Source of the DNA: a virus
Length of the DNA: 34,928 nt
Strand: one strand, 5' to 3'
Virus record (IMG/VR): IMGVR_UViG_3300020437_000247
Location: 1 to 34,928 of that record
Shown here: piece by piece, positions 24,394 to 31,605 of the stretch
Layout: each line of letters opens with the position of its first letter
How positions within the stretch are numbered: the stretch's first letter is position 1
Made by a program: the position numbers and the translations under genes
Notes under the pieces: generated by a model
Databases searched by the model: none
Told to the model about the DNA's origin: nothing
The model's input: the letters and a program-made list of their open reading frames with translations, nothing else

Positions 24394-25091
24394 CAAATGT
24401 GGCAGTAATATTCATAGGTACTAATAAGTATCTTGACTTTCTTCCAAAGTATTATGACAGTTGCGAAGAGCATTTTATGCCTGATGCAAACAAACAATAC
24501 TTCGTATTTACAGATGGTAATTTAGAGGGTAACATACCCGACAACATTTCATTTTACAATATAGAACACAAACCATGGCCAGCAATAACTCTGGAAAGGT
24601 TTCACACTATACTTGAGGCCGAAAAAGAATTAAAAAAATATGACTGGATGGTATTCTTAGATGCCGACATGATGGTACGCAAGAAAATATTTTCTTATGA
24701 GATATTAAATCCTGAGAAAGAATACCTTGCTGTACATCATCCATGTCATTACGGTGATTACACAGGTACATTTGAAACTAATCCTAAGTCAGAAGCATAT
24801 GTAAAAGAACCGACACCTAAAAATTATTATCAAGGGTGTCTCTGGGGAGGACAGATTAAGAATGTCATACCTATGATGAAGACATTGAAAGAAAGAGTTG
24901 ACAAGGATTATGAGAATGATATAATAGCAGTGTGGCATGATGAAAGTCAGATCAATAAGTTCTTTTTAGAGAATGAAGATAAGGTCAATGCATTGCCTCC
25001 TGACTATGCATATCCAGAGTGTTTCCCGCATTATACATATGATAGAAAGATTATTCATCTTGCAAAAGATAATTCTACATTACAAACATGA
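24390..25091 (+). CDS. GT6 family glycosyltransferase (ABO blood-group-like)
   Basis: A 233-residue GT6 catalytic domain. D91-A-D93 is the metal-binding DXD, and Y-Y-Q-G-C-L-W-G-G near residue 150 matches Y-Y-x-G-x-x-x-G-G. W182-H-D-E-S-Q-I-N-K is the hallmark W-H-D-E-S-x-x-N-K of GT6. Members such as human ABO transferases add GalNAc or Gal in alpha-1,3 linkage to fucosylated galactose. From memory, most bacterial GT6 proteins have N-x-N instead of DXD, so the intact DXD is notable. I chose the ATG at 24390 in the ATGA overlap over the upstream 24264 start, which lies in the wrong frame inside the fucosyltransferase. The donor sugar cannot be read from sequence. Confidence 0.92.
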   Translation: MTNVAVIFIGTNKYLDFLPKYYDSCEEHFMPDANKQYFVFTDGNLEGNIPDNISFYNIEHKPWPAITLERFHTILEAEKELKKYDWMVFLDADMMVRKKIFSYEILNPEKEYLAVHHPCHYGDYTGTFETNPKSEAYVKEPTPKNYYQGCLWGGQIKNVIPMMKTLKERVDKDYENDIIAVWHDESQINKFFLENEDKVNALPPDYAYPECFPHYTYDRKIIHLAKDNSTLQT

Positions 25092-25789
25092 GTGACCCGA
25101 ATGCTTGGCAATTGCCTACCTTTTATACAGCAGATAAAAAGGAACAACTTCGTTATCAATTTAAGAATGTTGACTTAGTAAACCACCAAAACTTTTCACA
25201 GTGTTATCAGGATATGTTTGTCCTGTCTATGCTAGATGGTAAACCATATGGAACATTCTGTGAGATAGGTGCAGGACATCCTGTTATATCTAACAACACT
25301 GCTTTACTAGAGTCTAGGTTTGCATGGAATGGTATTGGATTTGAGATCAAAGAACATGAGGCAGATCTTTACAACGAACATCGTAAAGCACCCATAGCTC
25401 TAGGAGATGCAACCACTGCTGACTTTGATGCATTATTTGAAGAGGTAAAATTAGGACCTACCTTTGACTATCTACAGGTAGATTGTGAACCTGCTAGAGT
25501 AACTTTCGACTCAATGCTAAAGATTAACTTAGACAAGTTTAAGTTTGCTGTAATAACATTTGAACATGACAAATATAATGATGGTGACTCTGTACAAAAT
25601 GAGTCAAGACAGTATTTACAAGACAGAGGATATATTTTAATTGCTGATGACATTTCTGTAGATGATCAGCATCCATTTGAAGACTGGTGGGCACACCCTG
25701 ATCTGGTAGATGGTAACATCATCGCTGCTATGAAATGTGTCACAGGAAAAACTAAAAAAGCAGAAGATTATATGTTGGGGAAGGTATGA
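25088..25789 (+). CDS. FkbM-type SAM-dependent methyltransferase
   Basis: A 233-residue methyltransferase. The SAM motif is in G-T-F-C-E-I-G-A-G-H-P, followed by W-N-G-I-G-F-E-I (acidic strand end). Later Y-L-Q-V-D-C-E motif and F-A-V-I-T-F-E-H-D strands are typical of the FkbM family (Methyltransf_21). Family members O-methylate sugars in surface polysaccharides and natural products. It overlaps GT6 and the next gene by 4 bases each, so it probably modifies the same glycan. The regiochemistry is unknown. No membrane segment is present. Confidence 0.75.
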   Translation: MSDPNAWQLPTFYTADKKEQLRYQFKNVDLVNHQNFSQCYQDMFVLSMLDGKPYGTFCEIGAGHPVISNNTALLESRFAWNGIGFEIKEHEADLYNEHRKAPIALGDATTADFDALFEEVKLGPTFDYLQVDCEPARVTFDSMLKINLDKFKFAVITFEHDKYNDGDSVQNESRQYLQDRGYILIADDISVDDQHPFEDWWAHPDLVDGNIIAAMKCVTGKTKKAEDYMLGKV

Positions 25790-26700
25790 AAATAATATTA
25801 TGGGGGTATCCATTACACACAGATACCTATTCTTACATCTACGAAGCATTTAAGAAAGCATTTGAACATCAAGGGTATGAAGTTTATTGGTTTACTGACG
25901 AAGCACACCCACATAATTTTGATTATGATAACTGCTTATTCTTTTGCGAAGGATACAGAGATAAAAAAATACCCTTAAGAAAGACTAGTACATATGTATG
26001 CCATGTCTGTGTAAATCCAGAGAAGTATCTTGGTAATGTCAAGAAGTTGATTGACATGAGATATCATGTGGATTATATGCAAGATGTTAACTACACATAT
26101 GAATTAGATTATGATAATTGTGAGGAGTTAGAGTCAGGTGTATTGTATGATAAAAACTCATCTGATTATGATATAATATACATGGCATGGGCAGCAAACT
26201 TATTGCCAGAGGAGATTGATTTTAACTGGGCAACCAGAAAAAGAGAATCAGAATATCATATGATAGGTAGTATCTCTGAGAGTGGTAAGTTTGCTAACGG
26301 TCCTGTCATACAACAATGGATGCAGGAATGTCGTTATGCAAACATACAATGTTACTATAGCGATCCTTGGAATACACCACTCCCTGATGATCAATACAGA
26401 GAATACATGCAGAGATCTGTCATGCAACCTGACCTCAGAAATGAGACACATAAGGCATGGGGTGTAAAGAGTTGCCGAATATTCAAGGCAATTAGTTACG
26501 GTCATCTAGGCATGACAAACTCACCTAAACTTGCTAAGTTTATTGATGACACAGTTGTCTGCGAAGAGAACATTAAGGATCTATTTTTAAAAGGATTCCA
26601 AAAACATGACAATGTAGAATTGATTCAACATCAAATGAAAATTGTCAAAGAAAAACACACCTTTATGAATAGATCTAAAGGTATTTTAAAACTGGTTTAG
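25786..26700 (+). CDS. Putative GT-B-like glycosyltransferase
   Basis: A 304-residue protein. It begins M-K-I-I-L-W-G-Y-P, then a helix and E-V-Y-W-F-T, the opening Rossmann unit of GT-B enzymes. The C-terminal half has V-K-S-C-R-I-F-K-A-I-S-Y-G-H-L-G-M-T-N-S, like the donor-binding acidic/Gly loop of GT-B folds, although the usual E-x7-E is not clear. It is therefore a probable glycosyltransferase but not a firm family call. It sits in the middle of the glycan operon with a 4-base overlap upstream and a 2-base gap downstream, the only non-overlapping junction in the operon. Confidence 0.6.
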   Translation: MKIILWGYPLHTDTYSYIYEAFKKAFEHQGYEVYWFTDEAHPHNFDYDNCLFFCEGYRDKKIPLRKTSTYVCHVCVNPEKYLGNVKKLIDMRYHVDYMQDVNYTYELDYDNCEELESGVLYDKNSSDYDIIYMAWAANLLPEEIDFNWATRKRESEYHMIGSISESGKFANGPVIQQWMQECRYANIQCYYSDPWNTPLPDDQYREYMQRSVMQPDLRNETHKAWGVKSCRIFKAISYGHLGMTNSPKLAKFIDDTVVCEENIKDLFLKGFQKHDNVELIQHQMKIVKEKHTFMNRSKGILKLV

Positions 26701-26702
26701 TT

Positions 26703-27323
26703 ATGTACAACCCACTCAATTTTAATATCAATCCTAAGTTCAAACATTTTGAATTTTCTAGGGATCATTTACCTACTGTTGTTGTTGACAGTTTAGAAGA
26801 ATGGAAACCTCTCAAGGTAGCAGAGGTAGGTGTAGAGTATGGAGGATACTTGGACATATATTATCCTCAGATGAAAGATTTTGTTGATAAGTTTTATCTT
26901 GTTGACAAGTGGCAGACAGAAGGTAACGATGCTCACTTCACAAAGTTTGAAGATCGTGTGGAGCAAGGACATAAGAGAGTCAAAGAACTTTATGGTAACA
27001 ATCCACAGATAGAAATGTGTAAGGGTTCATCAGTAGAGTGGGCATCAAAGTTTGAGGATGGATTCTTTGATTATGTTTACCTAGATGCAGACCATACTAA
27101 AGAGGCAGTGTTAGAAGATCTTAATGCATGGTATCCAAAAGTAAAATACGGTGGTATAATAGCAGGACATGATACTTATTGTGATCCTGATAATGTAACT
27201 GCAGATTACTTTGATGTTGAAGGTGCTCTAGAAGAGTTCTTTGATAAGGAAGTATGGGAAGGCATTCATCTTACTAATGAGTACGCATATAAATCTTGGG
27301 TGTATATTAAAGCTGATCAATGA
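26703..27323 (+). CDS. SAM-dependent methyltransferase (Methyltransf_24-like)
   Basis: A 206-residue class I methyltransferase. Motif I is V-A-E-V-G-V-E-Y-G-G-Y, followed by F-Y-L-V-D-K-W as the acidic strand. F-D-Y-V-Y-L-D-A-D-H-T, ending a catalytic strand with D-A-D-H, is characteristic of the Methyltransf_24 group. G-G-I-I-A-G-H-D-T-Y follows. Members commonly O-methylate sugars. It is the third methyltransferase in the operon, so the glycan probably carries several methyl groups. The start at 26703 follows the previous stop by two bases, and the ATG four bases before the next stop-start overlap fits the operon pattern. Confidence 0.8.
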   Translation: MYNPLNFNINPKFKHFEFSRDHLPTVVVDSLEEWKPLKVAEVGVEYGGYLDIYYPQMKDFVDKFYLVDKWQTEGNDAHFTKFEDRVEQGHKRVKELYGNNPQIEMCKGSSVEWASKFEDGFFDYVYLDADHTKEAVLEDLNAWYPKVKYGGIIAGHDTYCDPDNVTADYFDVEGALEEFFDKEVWEGIHLTNEYAYKSWVYIKADQ

Positions 27324-28159
27324 ACAAAGTGACTTTTGGATTCATCGTTGGTGGTGATGACATTTATTATAAAAATCTTATGAGAGCATGTGAGTCACTT
27401 GAAAGAGTGAAACAACCGCATGAGATTCTTATAATAGATATGGATAATAGATTGAATATTGATGATCCTAATGTCAAGATAGTTAATGCTGAAGCAGAGA
27501 AGGTAGAGAATGAAGACGATAGAAATTATTTCCAACCACATATATGGAAGAAAAGATATGAACTGTATAAGCATTTAGAAACTGATTACTGTTTCTATAT
27601 GGATACAGATACAGTAGTAATAAATGATAGAACAGATGAGTTAATAGAACAGGCAGAAGATAAGTTCCTTTGTACACAACATTGGTGGGTTCCAACATTA
27701 CATAACTTCCTTGTTAGTAATCAAAAAATTAGTAGAGTAAATCTAGGTAATTATATTCCAGAAGATACATCATCATATGTTTATGCTGCATCAGGTGCAT
27801 TCTTATTTCAAAAAGAAAAGCATGATGGTTTGTTTGAGAAATATAATGAGATCTTTACAGATATATTTTCTGATGGTGGATTACATCATGGTGTAACTGA
27901 TGAATTAATTTTATGTTTTGCATTAAATTTATGGAAAAATTTTAAATTTACTAACGGTGCATTCAATCATTGTGCTGCTAAAAATTATATGCCTATGGAA
28001 CAGAGAGATGGTATCTGGTATGGATCTAATCCATATGAAACTGAGATGGAAAAAATATTTTTATTCCATAGTGCATGTCAAAATGTACACACTCTAGATC
28101 AGTACGATACTGATGTAGAGGAATTAAAAAAAGTAATGTATTGGGAGGACTATCAATGA
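27320..28159 (+). CDS. Glycosyltransferase with DXD motif (GT-A fold)
   Basis: A 279-residue GT-A-type enzyme. The N-terminal strand V-T-F-G-F-I-V-G-G, the D-x-D in Y-M-D-T-D-T-V-V (about residues 95-100), the acceptor-side Y-A-A-S-G-A-F-L-F and H-H-G-V-T-D-E-L-I-L with late H-C-A-A-K match retaining GT families near GT6/GT8. The D-E in T-D-E-L is in the position of the W-H-D-E-S of GT6, so it may be a distant GT6-like paralogue of 24390-25091. The donor and linkage are unknown. ATGA overlaps join it to both neighbours. Confidence 0.75.
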   Translation: MNKVTFGFIVGGDDIYYKNLMRACESLERVKQPHEILIIDMDNRLNIDDPNVKIVNAEAEKVENEDDRNYFQPHIWKKRYELYKHLETDYCFYMDTDTVVINDRTDELIEQAEDKFLCTQHWWVPTLHNFLVSNQKISRVNLGNYIPEDTSSYVYAASGAFLFQKEKHDGLFEKYNEIFTDIFSDGGLHHGVTDELILCFALNLWKNFKFTNGAFNHCAAKNYMPMEQRDGIWYGSNPYETEMEKIFLFHSACQNVHTLDQYDTDVEELKKVMYWEDYQ

Positions 28160-29109
28160 AGATTGCACTCATAGGACCTGGCATTATGAAGATCCCACCA
28201 GATAGGTGGGGTGCTGTAGAGATGATGATATGGGACTATGCCATCATACTAAAAGACTTAGGACATCGAGTACAGATTATCAATACACCTGACAAAGATG
28301 TAATTAAATTTGAGGTAGAGTATGGTAAGTTTGATGTTGTACATCTACACTATGATGTGTTCGCAGATATCTTAGAAGATCTCGCACCACATTGTAAATT
28401 ATTAATTGCATCAACTCACTATCCATATATCAATACACCTGCTATGTGGGGTAGAGATAATTATGGTGAGCACTTCCAACATCTAAGAGAGAATAAAAAT
28501 TTCCATCTCTTCTTATCAAGTCAAAAAGATATCAATACTTATACAGAATTTGGTGCTAATGCTGATAACATATGGTTAAGTAAACTAGGTGTTAGATGTA
28601 ATCCATATGAGTTCAATCAGTATCCTACTTATGATAGAACAATATGTTTCTCTCAAGTATGTGATAGAAAGAGACAGTATATACTAGAAGATCTAGATGG
28701 GATTGATATCTTTGGTCGTAGAGAGGCAGGTAAGTTTAGAGGTAAACACTATCAAGGAGAAATGGAGAGAGAAGTTTTAAATAAAAATATAACAAATTAT
28801 TCTAATTTTATTTTACTAAGTGAGGTAGAGAATACAACTCCATTAGTTGTTAAAGAAGCTTTAATATGTGGACTAGGTGTGGTAGTATCAGAGGCAGTTG
28901 CTCCTGAGTTAGATCTTAACAGAACATTCATAGATGTAATACCAGAGAATAAAATAAATGATCTAGAGTATATTCAGAGTGTTGTAGATACAAACAAAAG
29001 ATTATCCAGACAGATCAGAAGAGAGATCAGAAGATATGGTATAGATACATTTGGGTTAGAAAATATTCTTGCCTGTGAATACATACCTAAGTTGAAGTCA
29101 CTGCTATGA
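28156..29109 (+). CDS. Glycosyltransferase family 4
   Basis: A 317-residue GT-B enzyme. The N-terminus M-K-I-A-L-I-G-P-G followed by P-P-D-R-W-G-A-V-E and I-W-D-Y is typical of the GT4 branch seen in cyanophages and marine bacteria. The C-terminal donor site includes N-T-T-P-L-V-V-K-E-A-L-I-C-G-L-G-V-V-V-S-E (E-x7-E spacing). I chose the ATG at 28156 in the ATGA overlap over an in-frame ATG at 28141. It is paralogous to the next gene and shares the W-G-A-V-E opening, so this is an old tandem duplication. The donor is unknown. Confidence 0.85.
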   Translation: MKIALIGPGIMKIPPDRWGAVEMMIWDYAIILKDLGHRVQIINTPDKDVIKFEVEYGKFDVVHLHYDVFADILEDLAPHCKLLIASTHYPYINTPAMWGRDNYGEHFQHLRENKNFHLFLSSQKDINTYTEFGANADNIWLSKLGVRCNPYEFNQYPTYDRTICFSQVCDRKRQYILEDLDGIDIFGRREAGKFRGKHYQGEMEREVLNKNITNYSNFILLSEVENTTPLVVKEALICGLGVVVSEAVAPELDLNRTFIDVIPENKINDLEYIQSVVDTNKRLSRQIRREIRRYGIDTFGLENILACEYIPKLKSLL

Positions 29110-30056
29110 AAATAAGTATTATAGGACCTGCTACACAAATACCACCTGTCGGATGGGGTGCAGTTGAAAGTTTGATCTGGGACTACAGTGTCAACTTAAA
29201 GAAAGAAGGACATGATGTAGATATTATTAACATTGCTAATCCAAAAGAGATTATAAAAAGAGTTAATGAATTTAGTCCAGACTTTGTACACATACAATAC
29301 GATGATTGGATAGTATTATATCCTTACATACAATATCCATGTGCATGTACAACACACTTTGCTTACATAGAAAGACCAGACATGATGAATGGTTATGGTC
29401 AAATCTTCAGTGCATTCCAGACACATAAACCAAATGTATTTTGTTTATCAGAAGGCATTAAAAGAATCTATAATTTGATTGGAGGTATACCAGATGAAAA
29501 ATTATATACTATACCTAATGGTGTTGACTTAGATCTATTCCGCACCACAGATAAACCAGAGTTTCCTAATCGTAGTATCTACTTAGCAAAAATAGATTAC
29601 AGAAAAAGACAACATAAGTTTCAGTCAATAGATAATCTTTTCTTTGCAGGTAATATAGCAGACAAAAGATTTAATCAGAATCATAATTATCTTGGAGAGT
29701 GGACTAAGGAATATCTACATGACTACCTAACAGACTACGGTAATCTAGTTCTACTATCAGATGGTGAAGCACACTCTCTGGTAATTATGGAAGCATTTGC
29801 AGCAGGTCTAGGTGTTGTCATCAGTGAATTTGCTAAAGCAAATTTAGATTTAGATAAAGATTTTATTACTTTGATTCCAGAAGATAAGATTGACGATATT
29901 CAATATGTAGAGTATGCTATAAAAGAGAACAGAGAATACTCTGTTGCACACAGAGATGAGATCCTAGAGTATGCTCAGAACTTCTGTTGGAAGAATGTTA
30001 TAAAGAAACATTACCTACCCAATGTTCAAAAATTAATTTCTAATTATAATGACTAG
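29106..30056 (+). CDS. Glycosyltransferase family 4 (paralogue of the preceding gene)
   Basis: A 316-residue GT4 protein. It opens M-K-I-S-I-I-G-P-A, then P-P-V-G-W-G-A-V-E-S and I-W-D-Y, matching the gene before it. A-C-T-T-H-F-A-Y follows, then I-P-N-G-V-D-L-D-L-F, a hallmark of GT4 enzymes. The donor-site segment is A-H-S-L-V-I-M-E-A-F-A-A-G-L-G-V-V-I-S-E, with the E-x7-E motif intact. It overlaps the previous gene by 4 bases and the GT25 gene by 8. Two adjacent GT4 paralogues suggest a glycan with two similar but distinct linkages. Confidence 0.87.
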   Translation: MKISIIGPATQIPPVGWGAVESLIWDYSVNLKKEGHDVDIINIANPKEIIKRVNEFSPDFVHIQYDDWIVLYPYIQYPCACTTHFAYIERPDMMNGYGQIFSAFQTHKPNVFCLSEGIKRIYNLIGGIPDEKLYTIPNGVDLDLFRTTDKPEFPNRSIYLAKIDYRKRQHKFQSIDNLFFAGNIADKRFNQNHNYLGEWTKEYLHDYLTDYGNLVLLSDGEAHSLVIMEAFAAGLGVVISEFAKANLDLDKDFITLIPEDKIDDIQYVEYAIKENREYSVAHRDEILEYAQNFCWKNVIKKHYLPNVQKLISNYND

Positions 30057-30852
30057 TTTTATATTGGACAAAAATAAGTCTGCACAAAAACTAAAAGGAC
30101 TACCACACATCTATTGGATCAATCTTGATGACAAAACAGATCGTGCTGACTATATGAAAGAACAGTTTTCATATTGGGAGGTAGAAGATCATACTAGGAT
30201 ATCTGCATGCGATGGAAGAGAAGATGATCTAAGTGATATCATTACTGGTAAGTACCCTAACAATATGACATCAGGTGAGATAGGTTGCACAACATCTCAT
30301 CTAAAAGCAATGAAGTTATTCTTAGAGAGTGATCAAGATATTGCTATCATGATGGAAGATGATTGTGACTTATCAGTAGTAAGACACTGGCCATTTACTT
30401 GGAAAGATTTTATTGCTAACGCACCACATGGTTGGGATGTATTACAACTAGCAGTTATTAATCCTGCTAGTATCACAGCACAGATTCATCGTAGATTTAT
30501 TAATGATTTTTCTACAGCATGTTATGTAATCAATAGAAGATATGCACAGAAACTTGTGGACTTCCATGTGAGAGGAGACAAATATAAAATAGATCAGAAG
30601 GTTCTTCCTCGTGCAGTAGCAGATGATTTAATATACAATACTGGTTTGACTTATACAATACCAATCTTTATGTACAAGATAGCATTAGGTTCTGACATAC
30701 ATGATATCCATGTGGATGTTTATCATAAGAATTGTCACGATTCTTTGTGGGAGTTCTGGAGAAATCAAGTTCCCTTGATAGAGAACCCTAAACAACTCTT
30801 AGAACTGAATCCATACATCGGAACATTACCACCAGGTTTTGAAGGAAAGTGA
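30049..30852 (+). CDS. Glycosyltransferase family 25 (LPS-type)
   Basis: A 267-residue enzyme of the GT25 family, which includes galactosyltransferases of lipooligosaccharide synthesis. Motifs: Y-W-I-N-L-D-D-K-T-D-R near residue 25, G-E-I-G-C-T-T-S-H-L-K-A-M near 79, and M-M-E-D-D-C-D-L at about 102-109, the metal-binding acidic cluster. A-C-Y-V-I-N-R-R-Y-A follows. It could supply the galactose that GT11 later fucosylates, though that order is inference. It overlaps the previous gene by 8 bases and is the last gene of the glycan operon. A sigma-70 promoter begins 4 bases after its stop. Confidence 0.88.
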   Translation: MTSFILDKNKSAQKLKGLPHIYWINLDDKTDRADYMKEQFSYWEVEDHTRISACDGREDDLSDIITGKYPNNMTSGEIGCTTSHLKAMKLFLESDQDIAIMMEDDCDLSVVRHWPFTWKDFIANAPHGWDVLQLAVINPASITAQIHRRFINDFSTACYVINRRYAQKLVDFHVRGDKYKIDQKVLPRAVADDLIYNTGLTYTIPIFMYKIALGSDIHDIHVDVYHKNCHDSLWEFWRNQVPLIENPKQLLELNPYIGTLPPGFEGK

Positions 30853-30855
30853 TGG

Positions 30856-30884
30856 TTGACACATAATTCAAATCATGTTATGAT
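30856..30884 (+). promoter_or_regulatory. Sigma-70 promoter TTGACA-N17-TATGAT
   Basis: TTGACA (30856-30861) and TATGAT (30879-30884) with a 17-base spacer lie just after the GT25 stop. GATAAATA (30882-30889), a late-type box, overlaps the -10, so early and late polymerase could both use this site. The predicted start is near 30891, about 130 bases before the next ATG. Confidence 0.7.
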
Positions 30885-30890
30885 AAATAC

Positions 30891-31021
30891 TACAACTGGC
30901 ACATGTGACAGTTACACGAAGGACTCGAAAGATCGTAACCCTGCGTAGACCAAAGACACCCATGTCGGGGTAGTCTAACATCCGCAGGAATACTATATCT
31001 TGCGAGACACTAAAAACAACA
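30891..31021 (+). promoter_or_regulatory. Structured 5' leader upstream of the secreted beta-rich protein
   Basis: A 131-base noncoding leader. At its start is a near-perfect 20-base palindrome (30894-30913: AACTG, then CACATGTG, then CAGTT, with one mismatched pair), which could be an operator or a 5' hairpin. Further on are three nested stems: CCTGCG (30940-30945) with CGCAGG (30983-30988), TAGAC (30946-30950) with GTCTA (30973-30977), and ACCC (30958-30961) with GGGT (30968-30971). No known riboswitch is recognised. No clear Shine-Dalgarno precedes the ATG. Confidence 0.5.
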
Positions 31022-31393
31022 ATGATTAAATCAACAATAGCTGCTTTAGCAGCAACACCTCTTCTATTCTCTGGAGCCGCTTTTGCTGGTCCTTATGTTA
31101 ATGTAGAAGCAAGTGGTTCATATCCAGATGGAGCATACTCATCAGGTACATGGGAATTCCAACTTGGATACGAAGGCACAACACCTAATGGAATTGACTG
31201 GTATGTATCAGGTGGTCCTACAGTAACTCACACAGAGACTGCTGATGAGTTCGGTGACACTGAACTAATCGGTTACATCGGTGGTGGAAAAGCAATCAAC
31301 GATAAGGTTGGAGTATACGGAGAGATCTCTGCTGCTACTAATGTTGATGATGTAGACTGGGCTGGAAAAGCAGGACTTAAGTATACATTCTAA
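31022..31393 (+). CDS. Secreted small beta-rich protein, possible outer-membrane barrel
   Basis: A 123-residue protein with a clear signal peptide (residues 1-22: K at 3, hydrophobic A-A-L-A-A-T-P-L-L-F, cleavage A-F-A before G23). The mature part, about 101 residues, alternates polar and hydrophobic residues in about six strands. It ends G-L-K-Y-T-F; a C-terminal Phe with alternating hydrophobics is the usual beta-signal for BAM-mediated outer-membrane insertion. It is smaller than OmpX-type 8-strand barrels, so it would need to oligomerise or be a periplasmic beta protein. It has its own promoter, structured leader and terminator, so it is a single-gene unit. The role is unknown; modification of the host surface is one possibility. 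Confidence 0.7.
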   Translation: MIKSTIAALAATPLLFSGAAFAGPYVNVEASGSYPDGAYSSGTWEFQLGYEGTTPNGIDWYVSGGPTVTHTETADEFGDTELIGYIGGGKAINDKVGVYGEISAATNVDDVDWAGKAGLKYTF

Positions 31394-31441
31394 ATAAGAT
31401 TGAGACTCCTTTCGTGCAGTCTCTACAATCGGAACTTACCA

Positions 31442-31467
31442 GAGGGTGCTTGACACCCTCTTTTTTT
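31442..31467 (+). terminator. Rho-independent terminator
   Basis: The stem GAGGGTG (31442-31448) pairs with CACCCTC (31454-31460), with the loop CTTGA and a run of seven T at 31461-31467. It is 48 bases after the stop of the secreted protein. A smaller hairpin GAGACT/AGTCTC lies at 31402-31423. Confidence 0.9.
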
Positions 31468-31477
31468 ATGGTAAAAT
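31450..31477 (+). promoter_or_regulatory. Sigma-70 promoter embedded in the terminator
   Basis: TTGACA (31450-31455) starts in the terminator loop and runs into its 3' stem. TAAAAT (31472-31477) follows with a 16-base spacer. The predicted start is near 31484. Terminating one unit and starting the next in about 36 bases is very compact. Confidence 0.55.
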
Positions 31478-31483
31478 ATATGC

Positions 31484-31560
31484 AGGGAAACAGAACAGGT
31501 AGCATGGCATCCTTCGGGTATCAGTCCACATAGGAACTGCGTAAGTCCTAGTTTTTGTTT
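31484..31560 (+). ncRNA. Candidate ~77-nt RNA or attenuated leader
   Basis: It is bounded by the embedded promoter and by a second terminator-like hairpin. The stem TAGGA (31531-31535), a bulged A, and CT pairs with AGTCCTA (31544-31550) around a GCGTA loop, and is followed by GTTTTTGTTT (31551-31560). No coding frame of note is present and it does not fold as a tRNA. It could be a free small RNA or an attenuator for the gene at 31606. Confidence 0.4.
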
Positions 31561-31605
31561 CTCGCACCCAATTTGCAAGAAGAATCACCTATATATTGTT
31601 AGCAT

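Noticed and set aside
31484-31605. tRNA gene in the noncoding stretch after the terminator
   Set aside because: No cloverleaf, T-loop consensus or acceptor pairing could be found.
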